DNA of 64,000 nt. Origin: Streptomyces sp. Je 1-79. Its GTDB lineage: Bacteria; Actinomycetota; Actinomycetes; Streptomycetales; Streptomycetaceae. Below the pieces are notes generated by a model. That model saw only the letters and a list, made by a program, of their open reading frames with translations, ran no database searches and was not told the DNA's origin. A program made the position numbers and the translations under genes. Where the stretch lies: contig NZ_JAMGSL010000008.1 in the NCBI RefSeq assembly GCF_025195125.1, positions 125,627 through 189,626 on the forward strand. The letters run 5' to 3'. Below are positions 33,745 through 40,874 of the stretch, piece after piece; the first letter of the stretch is position 1, and the number at the start of each line of letters is the position of its first letter.

Positions 33745-35789
33745 GCCGTGGTGCCCCCGTCGTCTTCCATGATCTCTCCTGTTGCCGTATTCACGGCGGG
33801 TGCGGCCGGGACCGCCTGGGCGAGAGCCACGGCGACGGCCTCGGCCGTCTTCCTGCCCATGCCGGGCACCTCGCAGATCTGCTCGATTGTCGCTTGCCGG
33901 AGCCGCTTCACCGAGCCGAAATGCTTGATCAACGCCTGTTTGCGGGTGTCGCCGAGGCCGGGGATCGCGTCCAGCGGGCTGGTCCTGATGCGCTTGTTCC
34001 GCTTCGAGCGCTGGTAGCGGATGGCGAAGTCGTGAGCCGTGTCACGTACCCGCTGGAGGAGGTAGAGACCCTCGCTGGAGCGGGGCAGCACCACCGGGTC
34101 GTCGTCGCCGGGCAGCCAGACCTCCTCCAGCCGCTTGGCGAGACCGCAGACGGCGATGTCGTCGATGCCCAGCTCGTCCAGGGCCCGCCGGGCGGCGGCG
34201 ACCTGGGGCCGCCCGCCGTCGACGACGACGAGCTGCGGCGGGTACGCGAAGCGCTTGGGGCGGCCGTCGTCCACGGGCACCTCACCGGAGCCGTTCACAC
34301 CATCGGCGGCCAGGCCGTCACCGTGGGTGTCCACCGCGTCGCCGTCGGCGTCGACGGCCACGCCCTCCTGGCCCCACTCCCCCGTCTTCTCCTTCTCGAC
34401 GAGATAGCGCCTGAACCGGCGGCTGATCACCTCGTGCATGGAGCGGACGTCGTCCTGCCCCTCGAAGCCCTTGATCTGGAAGCGGCGGTACTCGCTCTTG
34501 CGCGGCAGCCCGTCCTCGAAGACGACCATGGACGCCACGACGTCCTGCCCCTGGAGGTGCGAGATGTCGAAGCACTCGATCCGCAGCGGCGCGGAGTCGA
34601 GGTCCAGAGCCTCGGCGATCTCCTCCAGGGCCCGGGAGCGGGTGGTCAGATCGCTGGCGCGCTTGGTCTTGTGCAGCACGAGCGCCTGCTGGGCGTTGCG
34701 CGCGACCGTCTCCATCAGGTCCTTCTTGTCGCCGCGCTGCGGGACCCGGAGGGATACCTGCGAGCCGCGGCGGCCGCTCAGCCACTGGGTGACGGCGTCG
34801 GCGTCCTCGGGCACGGCCGGGACGAGGACCTCCTTGGGGACCGCGTCGCCGCGCTCCTCGCCGTAGAGCTGCTGGAGCGCGTGCTCGACCAGGCCGGCCG
34901 TGGAGACGGCCTCCACCTTGTCCGTGACCCAGCCGCGCTGACCGCGCACCCGGCCGCCACGGACGTGGAAGATCTGGACGGCGGCCTCCAGCTCGTCCTC
35001 GGCGAGGGCGATGAGGTCGGCGTCGGTGGCGTCGGCGAGGACGACGGCGTTCTTCTCCATGGCGCGCCGCAGCGCCCCTATGTCGTCGCGGAGCCTGGCC
35101 GCCTTCTCGTACTCCATCTCCTCGGCCGCCTCCGTCATCTGCTGCTCCAGGCGGCGGATGTACGTGCCGGTGCGGCCGGCCATGAAGTCGCAGAACTCGT
35201 CGGCCAGTTCGCGGTGCTCCTCGGGGGTGACCCGGCCCACGCAGGGCGCGGAGCACTTGCCGATGTAGCCGAGGAGGCAGGGGCGTCCGGCGGAGGCGGC
35301 GTTGCGGAAGACGCCGGCGGAGCACGTACGGACGGGGAAGACGCGGAGCATCAGGTCGACGGTCTCGCGGATGGCCCAGGCGTGGGCGTACGGACCGAAG
35401 TAGCGCACGCCCTTCTTCTTGTGGCCGCGCATGACCTGGACGCGCGGGAACTCCTCGTTCAGGGTCACCGCGAGGTAGGGATAGCTCTTGTCGTCCCGGT
35501 ACTTGACGTTGAACCGGGGGTCGAACTCCTTGATCCAGGAGTACTCCAGCTGGAGCGCCTCGACCTCGGTCGAGACCACGGTCCACTCGACGGAGGCGGC
35601 GGTGGTGACCATCGTGGCCGTGCGCGGGTGCAGGCTCACGAGCGGCTGGAAGTAGTTCGCCAGCCGCTGGCGCAGGGACTTCGCCTTCCCGACGTAGATC
35701 ACCCGGCGGTGCTCGTCGCGGAACTTGTAGACGCCCGGCGAGTCGGGGATCTGCCCCGGCTCGGGGCGGTAGCTGGAGGGGTCGGCCAT
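33741..35789 (-). CDS. uvrC: Excinuclease ABC subunit C
   Basis: This nuclease of nucleotide excision repair makes both incisions. The 682-residue protein has the N-terminal GIY-YIG domain (GVYKFRDEHRRVIYVGKAKSLR region), a UVR domain (MTEAAEEMEYEKAARLRD), the RNase H-like C-terminal nuclease (ECFDISHLQG; VVDGGRPQVAAA) and tandem helix-hairpin-helix motifs (LDAIPGLGDTRKQALIKHFG; ICEVPGMGRKTAEAV). An acidic Asp/Gly-rich insert of about 45 residues precedes the VVVDGG motif. The ATG at 35789 is chosen because TAGGGT lies 7 nt upstream. It is the first gene of the operon with rapZ-yvcK-whiA. Confidence 0.96.
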   Translation of the reverse strand: MADPSSYRPEPGQIPDSPGVYKFRDEHRRVIYVGKAKSLRQRLANYFQPLVSLHPRTATMVTTAASVEWTVVSTEVEALQLEYSWIKEFDPRFNVKYRDDKSYPYLAVTLNEEFPRVQVMRGHKKKGVRYFGPYAHAWAIRETVDLMLRVFPVRTCSAGVFRNAASAGRPCLLGYIGKCSAPCVGRVTPEEHRELADEFCDFMAGRTGTYIRRLEQQMTEAAEEMEYEKAARLRDDIGALRRAMEKNAVVLADATDADLIALAEDELEAAVQIFHVRGGRVRGQRGWVTDKVEAVSTAGLVEHALQQLYGEERGDAVPKEVLVPAVPEDADAVTQWLSGRRGSQVSLRVPQRGDKKDLMETVARNAQQALVLHKTKRASDLTTRSRALEEIAEALDLDSAPLRIECFDISHLQGQDVVASMVVFEDGLPRKSEYRRFQIKGFEGQDDVRSMHEVISRRFRRYLVEKEKTGEWGQEGVAVDADGDAVDTHGDGLAADGVNGSGEVPVDDGRPKRFAYPPQLVVVDGGRPQVAAARRALDELGIDDIAVCGLAKRLEEVWLPGDDDPVVLPRSSEGLYLLQRVRDTAHDFAIRYQRSKRNKRIRTSPLDAIPGLGDTRKQALIKHFGSVKRLRQATIEQICEVPGMGRKTAEAVAVALAQAVPAAPAVNTATGEIMEDDGGTTA

Positions 35790-35796
35790 GCTCCCC

Positions 35797-35802
35797 ACCC
35801 TA
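35797..35802 (-). promoter_or_regulatory. -10 hexamer TAGGGT of uvrC, leaderless-type
   Basis: It is read on the minus strand and lies 7 nt (ggggagc) before the ATG at 35789. The ggggag could also act as a very close ribosome site on a slightly longer transcript. Confidence 0.45.
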
Positions 35803-35847
35803 CTGGCGAGGGCCGACACTCAGGCCGGGTGCGCTCGTTGGCCGGGC

Positions 35848-36681
35848 ATGACGACAGAGGCGACGGGACAGGCGACGGGACGGCTCGCGGGCCGGGTGTG
35901 CGTGATCACCGGGGCGGCGAGCGGAATCGGGCGGGCGACGGCGCTGCGCTTCGCCCGGGAGGGGGCGCGGGTGGTGGCCGCCGACGTGGACGCGGACCGG
36001 CTCGCGACGCTGCGCGACGCCGCGAGCACAGGCGGCGCGGAGGGCGCAGGGGGCACGGGTGGCGCGGAGGGCGCGGGCGGCGAGGTGGTGGCGGTGGTCG
36101 GCGACGTCTCGCGGGACGAGGACGCGCGGCGGATGATCGCGACGGCGGTGGACCGGTTCGGCCGGATCGACGTCCTGGTGGCGAATGCCGGGGTGATCCC
36201 GCTCTCCGACGTCACGGAGGCGACCGGGGACGACTGGGACCGGGTCATGGCCGTGGACGGCAAGGGCATGTTCCTGACCTGCAAGTACGCGATCGAGGCG
36301 ATGGCCGGCCAGGAGGGCGGCGGGGCGGTCGTCTGCACCTCCTCGATCTCCGGTGTGGCGGGCCAGGCCCGCCAGGCGGTCTACGGCCCGGCGAAGTTCG
36401 TGGCGTCGGGGCTGACGAAGCACCTGGCCGTCGAGTGGGCGGAGCGCGGGATCCGGATCAACGCGGTGGCGCCGGGCACGATCGAGACGGAACGGGTCGC
36501 CGCGGCCCGTACGGAGCCGGGCGGCCCGGAGTACCTGGCGGAGATCGTCGACCTCCATCCGATGCGCCGCTTCGGCACCCCCGAGGAGGTGGCGGCGGCG
36601 ATCCTCTTCCTGGCCTCGGACGAGGCGTCCTTCATCACGGGCGTGGTCCTGCCCGTGGACGGGGGATATCTGGCGCGATGA
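35848..36681 (+). CDS. Short-chain dehydrogenase/reductase
   Basis: This classical SDR of 277 residues has cofactor motif TGAASGIG (21-28), NAG in LVANAGVIPL (about 112-114), catalytic Ser166, Tyr179 and Lys183 (YGPAK) and the C-terminal ITGVVLPVDGGYLAR. Asp46 in VVAADVDADR suggests NAD preference. Residues 61-78 are two exact copies of TGGAEGAGG inserted in a surface loop. The ATG at 35848 is the start of homology; no Shine-Dalgarno is obvious. The substrate is unknown. It is divergent from uvrC. Confidence 0.9.
   Translation: MTTEATGQATGRLAGRVCVITGAASGIGRATALRFAREGARVVAADVDADRLATLRDAASTGGAEGAGGTGGAEGAGGEVVAVVGDVSRDEDARRMIATAVDRFGRIDVLVANAGVIPLSDVTEATGDDWDRVMAVDGKGMFLTCKYAIEAMAGQEGGGAVVCTSSISGVAGQARQAVYGPAKFVASGLTKHLAVEWAERGIRINAVAPGTIETERVAAARTEPGGPEYLAEIVDLHPMRRFGTPEEVAAAILFLASDEASFITGVVLPVDGGYLAR
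36028..36081 (+). repeat. In-frame 27-bp tandem duplication in the SDR gene
   Basis: Two 27-bp units differ only at synonymous third positions. Each encodes TGGAEGAGG (residues 61-69 and 70-78). Gly-rich linkers of this kind are prone to slippage. Confidence 0.75.
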
Positions 36682-36754
36682 GGGGGCGGGCGGCGCGCGG
36701 GGACGCACCACCCACCCCCCCCGGGTCATCGCGGCGCGGCGCCCGCGCCCCGTG

Positions 36755-37522
36755 TCAGGCCGTGCGGCGGCGGCGCAGGGCCCGTGCGCCGATCAGGGCC
36801 ATGGCCAGGACCGCGCCCGCGCCCGCCGTGGCGGCGGCGGCCGTGACGAGAGGCTCCTCGTGGGCCGGGGACCCGGTGTCGTAGCCGCCCGCCGCGCCCT
36901 TCCTCGCGTACGCCGACCCGGGCAGTTTCGCCCCGTACGCCTTCACGACCCGGTCCCGGTAGGCGGCCAGGCTCGTCCCGTTCCTGCCCACCGCCCGCAC
37001 CGCGTCCTCGTCCAGCGGGAGCACCTTCGCGCCCTTCTGGACGTACCACGCGTCGATCTGGGGCTCGCGGAAGACGATCCCGCCGGGCAGCGCCCGCGCG
37101 CCCTGGTCCGCGTACCGGATCTCGTCGTCGCCGGTGGCGATGTTCACCACCTGCCAGTCGCCGTCCGCCCGTCGCGCGGTCCACAGGGAGGCGGTCTGCC
37201 CGTCCGATGCGACCGCCTTGCTCGCGTGGAACTCGACGCGGGCGACGGGCGCCCCCGCCTTCCCCGCCACGAACTCCGGGGACAGGACCCGTACGGGGAC
37301 GGAGGCTTCCTCGATGCGGGGCCGCGCCGCCGAGCGGGCGAGGGCTCCGTCGCGGGCGAAGAACCGGGAGAGCGTGTCCAGGGTCGCGGGGGCCGACGCG
37401 GCCTTCTCCGGGGTCTGCGCGCGGGGCGGTGCCTCGGCCGCGGTGGCGGGTACGGCACCGAGGGCGACGAGCGCGGCGGCGCTCAGGAATCCGGCGCCGA
37501 TGGCGCGTGCGGTGGCGTTCAT
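36755..37522 (-). CDS. Secreted protein with C-terminal membrane anchor
   Basis: This 255-residue exported protein has a signal peptide (ARAIGAGFLSAAALVALGAVPATA, cut after ATA near residue 28). The extracytoplasmic body includes LWTARRADGDWQVVNIATGDDEIRYADQ and AWYVQKGAKVLPLDEDAVRAVG. It ends in a single transmembrane helix (TAGAGAVLAMALIGARAL) and a basic tail RRRRTA. There is no LPXTG sortase motif. It starts at the ATG at 37522; a GTG at 37531 overlapping the preceding stop is the alternative. It follows the cysteine-protease gene with essentially no gap, so the two are probably one functional pair. The domain is not recognised. Confidence 0.78.
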   Translation of the reverse strand: MNATARAIGAGFLSAAALVALGAVPATAAEAPPRAQTPEKAASAPATLDTLSRFFARDGALARSAARPRIEEASVPVRVLSPEFVAGKAGAPVARVEFHASKAVASDGQTASLWTARRADGDWQVVNIATGDDEIRYADQGARALPGGIVFREPQIDAWYVQKGAKVLPLDEDAVRAVGRNGTSLAAYRDRVVKAYGAKLPGSAYARKGAAGGYDTGSPAHEEPLVTAAAATAGAGAVLAMALIGARALRRRRTA

Positions 37523-37527
37523 CGTCG

Positions 37528-38115
37528 TCACGCCCCTATCCGGTAGAGCGAGTGCGTCCAGGAGAACGAGCCGTTCTCCACGTACCAGGCGTGCGAGGCC
37601 CAGTTGTACCGGTCGTTGGAGGGCCAGGGATCGCCCCAGTAGACCCAGCTGTTCGCGTCGTCGTACCCGTAGATCACATGCATGTGGCCGCCGCCGCTCG
37701 CCCACTGGATCCGCGTCTCGATCGGGCGGTCGGCGGCGATCTCGGTCTGCACCGTCGGGTAACGCAGCCAGCCCGTCACGTACGAGCCGGGGTTGACGCC
37801 CGCCCAGCGCAGACCGGTCTGCACATTGCCGAGCGTGGCCTGGTTGTTGGGGCAGTCGTACCCCTGCTGGCGGTTGAAGGCGGCGTTGCAGAACTGGTTC
37901 TGGCTGTAGTTCCTTCCGAACCACGTGGCGATCGTGTTGCCGCCGGCGGCCCAGCACCAGTTGCTCTTCTGCTGCGCCTGCATGGTGATGTTCAGCCGCT
38001 TGGACGCGAGGGTGGAGACGTCCTCGGCCGTCGGCGCGGCGGTCGCCGACGACATGGGGAGAAGGAAGAGGGCGGCAGCGGCGAGTGCCGCCGAGGACAG
38101 CTTTCTACTGCGCAT
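37528..38115 (-). CDS. Secreted papain-like cysteine protease (C39/C47-like)
   Basis: This 195-residue protein has a signal peptide (SRKLSSAALAAAALFLLP, cut near ATA-AP at about residue 27) and the catalytic Cys54 in KSNWCWAAGGNTI. His146 lies in GGGHMHVIYGYDD and Asp162 in VYWGDPWPS. The spacing fits papain-like staphopain or Peptidase_C39_2 enzymes. Extra Cys76 and Cys88 could form a disulfide. The ATG at 38115 follows cgggaggaacgcg. It is co-transcribed with the anchored protein downstream. The family could be a self-processing or wall-associated protease. Confidence 0.82.
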   Translation of the reverse strand: MRSRKLSSAALAAAALFLLPMSSATAAPTAEDVSTLASKRLNITMQAQQKSNWCWAAGGNTIATWFGRNYSQNQFCNAAFNRQQGYDCPNNQATLGNVQTGLRWAGVNPGSYVTGWLRYPTVQTEIAADRPIETRIQWASGGGHMHVIYGYDDANSWVYWGDPWPSNDRYNWASHAWYVENGSFSWTHSLYRIGA

Positions 38116-38194
38116 CGCGTTCCTCCCGAGACGGGGGGTGTGGGGATGTGTGGGGGTGTGGGGGGTGGAGGAGCGCGTCCGGACGCTGTGCAGG

Positions 38195-38223
38195 AGCATC
38201 GAGCGTTGTCCGGAACTGGTCAA
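38195..38223 (-). promoter_or_regulatory. Promoter of the cysteine-protease operon
   Basis: On the minus strand TTGACC (38218-38223) and GATGCT (38195-38200) are separated by 17 nt, about 80 nt before the ATG. Confidence 0.45.
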
Positions 38224-38364
38224 CACGCTTCAATGCGGGGTGACGGCGGCCTGTGAACGGTGTGACTCCGGGTGTGAACGCACGCCTTCCCGTCACCTGC
38301 GGGCCCGCCCCCGGCGGCGCGGTGCCCCGCCCCCTTCGTCGTGAACGTTCACTGAGGAGTCCCC

Positions 38365-39294
38365 GTGGGGCACACCGAGGCCGATCTGGCGCAGTTGCTG
38401 CACACCGGACCGTTCCATCTCGCCCTGCGCACGGCCTTCGCGGTGCGCGGTCTTCCGCTCCAGCGGGTGCAGCACCATCTCGCCCACCGGGGGGTCAAGG
38501 TCGGGGTCACCAGCCTCAGTTACTGGCAGCAGGGCGCCCGCCGTCCGCAGCGGCCGGAGTCGATGAAGGCCGTCCGCGCCCTCGAGGAGGTCCTCCAGCT
38601 CCCGGGGAACTCGCTGATCCGGCTGTTGACCGAGGACAGGGCGGCGCGCGGTGAGGTGGAGCGGCCGGCCGCCCGCTCGTACCGCTCGCTGGTGGAGGCG
38701 TCGGGCGCGGTGGAGGAGCTGCTCGCCGGGCTCGAGTCACCGGTGGACGGCGGGCTGCACACCGTCGGCCACCACGAGCGGGTACGGATCGGGGCGGGGC
38801 GCGAGCTGGTGGGGCGGGACTCGCAGCACGTGGTCCGGGCGCACCGGGACGGGATCGACCGCTATCTCGCCATCCACCACGGCGATCCGGGCTGCGATCC
38901 CTCGCGGGTGGTGGTGAGGGCGACGGAGAACTGCCGGACGGGGCGGGTGCGGTGGCACGCGGAGACCGGGGTGCTCGTCGCGGAGCTGCTGTTCGACGCG
39001 CGGCTGCGGGCCGGGGAGACGTACCTCTTCGGCTACGGCTTCGAGGACGGGACCGGCGGTCCGAGCGGGGAGTACGTCCGCGGCTTCAGCTTCGCGGGCG
39101 GGCAGTACGTGCTCCAGGTGCGGTTCGACGAGGCGGCGCTGCCGGTACGGTGCCGGCGCTTCGCCCAGGTCTCGGCGGGCGCGCCGCGCGGTGGCCGGTC
39201 GGATCTGACGCTGAGCGGGCGGCACGGCACGGTGCACCTGGTGGAGCAGGGGGTACGGCCCGGGATCCTCGGGATCGACTGGGACTGGGCGTAG
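38365..39294 (+). CDS. Helix-turn-helix regulator-like protein
   Basis: This 309-residue protein has an N-terminal region resembling an XRE/lambda-repressor helix-turn-helix: LRTAFAVRGLPLQRVQHHLAHRG, SLSYWQQGARRPQRPES and LEEVLQLPGNSLIRLL. The remaining about 200 residues form a beta-rich domain (VGRDSQHVVRAHRDGIDRY; TGVLVAELLFDARLRAGETY; EYVRGFSFAGGQYVLQVRFDE) that is found in actinobacterial homologues but has no name I can give. The GTG at 38365 follows ctgaggagtcccc. The target genes are unknown; it is divergent from the cysteine-protease operon. Confidence 0.8.
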   Translation: MGHTEADLAQLLHTGPFHLALRTAFAVRGLPLQRVQHHLAHRGVKVGVTSLSYWQQGARRPQRPESMKAVRALEEVLQLPGNSLIRLLTEDRAARGEVERPAARSYRSLVEASGAVEELLAGLESPVDGGLHTVGHHERVRIGAGRELVGRDSQHVVRAHRDGIDRYLAIHHGDPGCDPSRVVVRATENCRTGRVRWHAETGVLVAELLFDARLRAGETYLFGYGFEDGTGGPSGEYVRGFSFAGGQYVLQVRFDEAALPVRCRRFAQVSAGAPRGGRSDLTLSGRHGTVHLVEQGVRPGILGIDWDWA

Positions 39295-39301
39295 ACGGTC
39301 G

Positions 39302-39391
39302 CCCGGACTCGCGCCCTGCGGCGTCCTACGCCTCCGGACCCGCCACCCGGACTCGCGCCCTGCGGCGTCCTACGCCTCCGGACCCGCCACC
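39302..39391. repeat. 44-bp tandem duplication at the 3' end of the Rieske gene
   Basis: Two units of period 44 (39302-39345 and 39346-39389, identity continuing 2 nt more) are identical. The right unit contains the last codons and stop (39370-39372) of the minus-strand Rieske gene. The left unit is an extra copy in the downstream gap. Confidence 0.9.
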
Positions 39392-39795
39392 AGCTTGCCG
39401 CCCTCGACCCGGACAGGGACCTCGGGAAGCGGGACGGTCGCCGGGCCCTGGAGGGCCTTGCCCGTGGTCACGTCGAAGCGGCTGCCGTGGCAGGGGCAGT
39501 TGCCCTCGTTGTTCTCGATCTTGTCGAGGACACAGCCCGCGTGGGTGCACTGGGCGCTGAACGCCTTGTACTGGCCCTCGGCCGGGCAGCTCACCAGGAC
39601 CCGCTGCTCGCGGTAGAGCCTGGCGCCGCCGACGGGCACGTCCTCGGGGGCGCCGAGGGTCACCGGGGCGGTCGGGGTCGGGACCTGGGCGTGCCCGAGC
39701 TTGGACTCCGTGGAGCAGGCGGCGACACCCAGCCCGGCGGCGCCGGCGAGGGCGGCGCCTTTCAGTACGGTGCGGCGGCTGGACTGGCCGGACAT
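39370..39795 (-). CDS. Tat-exported Rieske [2Fe-2S] lipoprotein
   Basis: This 141-residue electron-transfer protein begins SSRRTVLKGAALAGAAG, a twin-arginine signal, and ends its signal in GVAAC, a lipobox. It is therefore predicted to be exported folded with its cluster and lipid-anchored. The Rieske ligands are CTHAGC (Cys/His) and CPCHGS (Cys/His), spaced by 15 residues. The length matches small Rieske ferredoxins of Streptomyces rather than the QcrA subunit of the bc complex. The ATG at 39795 is used; another ATG at 39822 is possible. The redox partner is unknown. Confidence 0.9.
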   Translation of the reverse strand: MSGQSSRRTVLKGAALAGAAGLGVAACSTESKLGHAQVPTPTAPVTLGAPEDVPVGGARLYREQRVLVSCPAEGQYKAFSAQCTHAGCVLDKIENNEGNCPCHGSRFDVTTGKALQGPATVPLPEVPVRVEGGKLVAGPEA

Positions 39796-39898
39796 GGGCG
39801 CTCCACGGTGGAATCGGGGCATGGGGTGACCGAACCGACGATACCGGCGCCCGCTCACGGGCCTGCGAGGGGGCTGTCGTGGCCGGTGGGGCATGGGT

Positions 39899-39904
39899 TA
39901 CGTT
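39899..39904 (+). promoter_or_regulatory. -10 hexamer TACGTT, leaderless-type
   Basis: It lies 6 nt before the GTG of the PfkB kinase at 39911, which is where homology starts (IVVAGESLIDL). Confidence 0.45.
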
Positions 39905-39910
39905 CACGGC

Positions 39911-40801
39911 GTGATCGTCGTCGCCGGTGAGTCCCTGATCGATCTGGTCCCCGACGGGGCCGCCGGACCGCTGCCCGCGCTGGTGCCGCGCAGGGGCGGG
40001 GGGCCGTACAACACGGCCGTGGCCCTCGGGCGCCTGGGCGCCGGGGTCGCCTTCTGCTCACGGGTCTCGACGGACGCGTTCGGCGAGGCGCTGATGGGCG
40101 GTCTGCGGGAGGCCGGGGTGGCGACCGGGCTGGTCCAGCGCGGCCCGGAGCCGACGACGCTGGCGGTCGCCTCGGTCGGCGCGGACGGCTCGGCGGAGTA
40201 CGGCTTCTACGTCGAGGGCACGGCCGACCGGCTCTTCGCCCTGCCGGAGCGGTTGCCCCAGGGGGTGCGGGCGGTGGCGTTCGGCACGTGCTCGCTGGCC
40301 CTTGAGCCGGGCGCGAGCGCGTACGAGGCGCTGCTGCGGCGGGAGGCGGAGCGGGGCGTCCTGACGCTGCTCGATCCCAACATCCGCCCGGGCCTGATCC
40401 CGGACGCGGCCGCCTACCGCGAGCGCTTCGAGTCCTGGCTGCCGTACGTCTCGCTCCTGAAGCTCTCGGAGGACGACGCGGACTGGCTGGGCGGTACCCC
40501 GGCGCGGTGGCTGGAGCGGGGCCCTTCGGCGGTCGTCCTGACCCGCGGCGGGGCGGGACTGACGGTCCACACCCCGTCGTACGAGGTGTCGGTGCCGGCC
40601 GTACGCGTCGAGGTCGCGGACACGATCGGCGCGGGCGACACGGTGAACGCGGCGCTGCTGCACGGCCTGGGCGACCGCCCGGTGCAGGCCCTGGACGCCG
40701 GCGCCTGGTCCGAGCTCCTGACGTACGCGGCCCGGGCGGCGGCCCTGACCTGCACGCGCCCGGGCGCCGAACCTCCGTACGCGAGCGAGCTGACGGCCTG
40801 A
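39911..40801 (+). CDS. PfkB-family carbohydrate kinase (fructokinase-like)
   Basis: This 296-residue ribokinase-fold sugar kinase has an N-terminal VIVVAGESLIDLV, GGGPYNTAVALGRLG (sugar-binding diGly motif), FCSRVSTDAFGEALMGGL and the C-terminal ATP/anion-hole motif DTIGAGDTVNAALLHG with the catalytic Asp. It resembles fructokinases. The GTG at 39911 is chosen because it gives the standard N-terminus and lies just after a -10 hexamer; an ATG at 39893 adds six atypical residues. Its gene converges on uvrA. Confidence 0.88.
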   Translation: MIVVAGESLIDLVPDGAAGPLPALVPRRGGGPYNTAVALGRLGAGVAFCSRVSTDAFGEALMGGLREAGVATGLVQRGPEPTTLAVASVGADGSAEYGFYVEGTADRLFALPERLPQGVRAVAFGTCSLALEPGASAYEALLRREAERGVLTLLDPNIRPGLIPDAAAYRERFESWLPYVSLLKLSEDDADWLGGTPARWLERGPSAVVLTRGGAGLTVHTPSYEVSVPAVRVEVADTIGAGDTVNAALLHGLGDRPVQALDAGAWSELLTYAARAAALTCTRPGAEPPYASELTA

Positions 40802-40807
40802 TCTCTG

Positions 40808-40868
40808 CTCCGAGGCCCTGCTTCGGCGCCTCGGAGGCGGGTGCCGGGGCGGTGGCCCCGGCACCCGC
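40808..40868. terminator. Tandem hairpins between the PfkB kinase and uvrA
   Basis: The first hairpin pairs ctccgaggc (40808-40816) with gcctcggag (40828-40836). The second is a perfect 13-bp stem (40837-40849 / 40856-40868) with the loop cggtgg. They abut and serve both convergent genes. Confidence 0.75.
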
Positions 40869-40874
40869 TCGGTG

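Noticed and set aside
33894..36884. A 996-codon plus-strand open frame across uvrC and the SDR gene
   Set aside because: It is antisense to uvrC and out of frame with the SDR gene, with no recognisable protein features.
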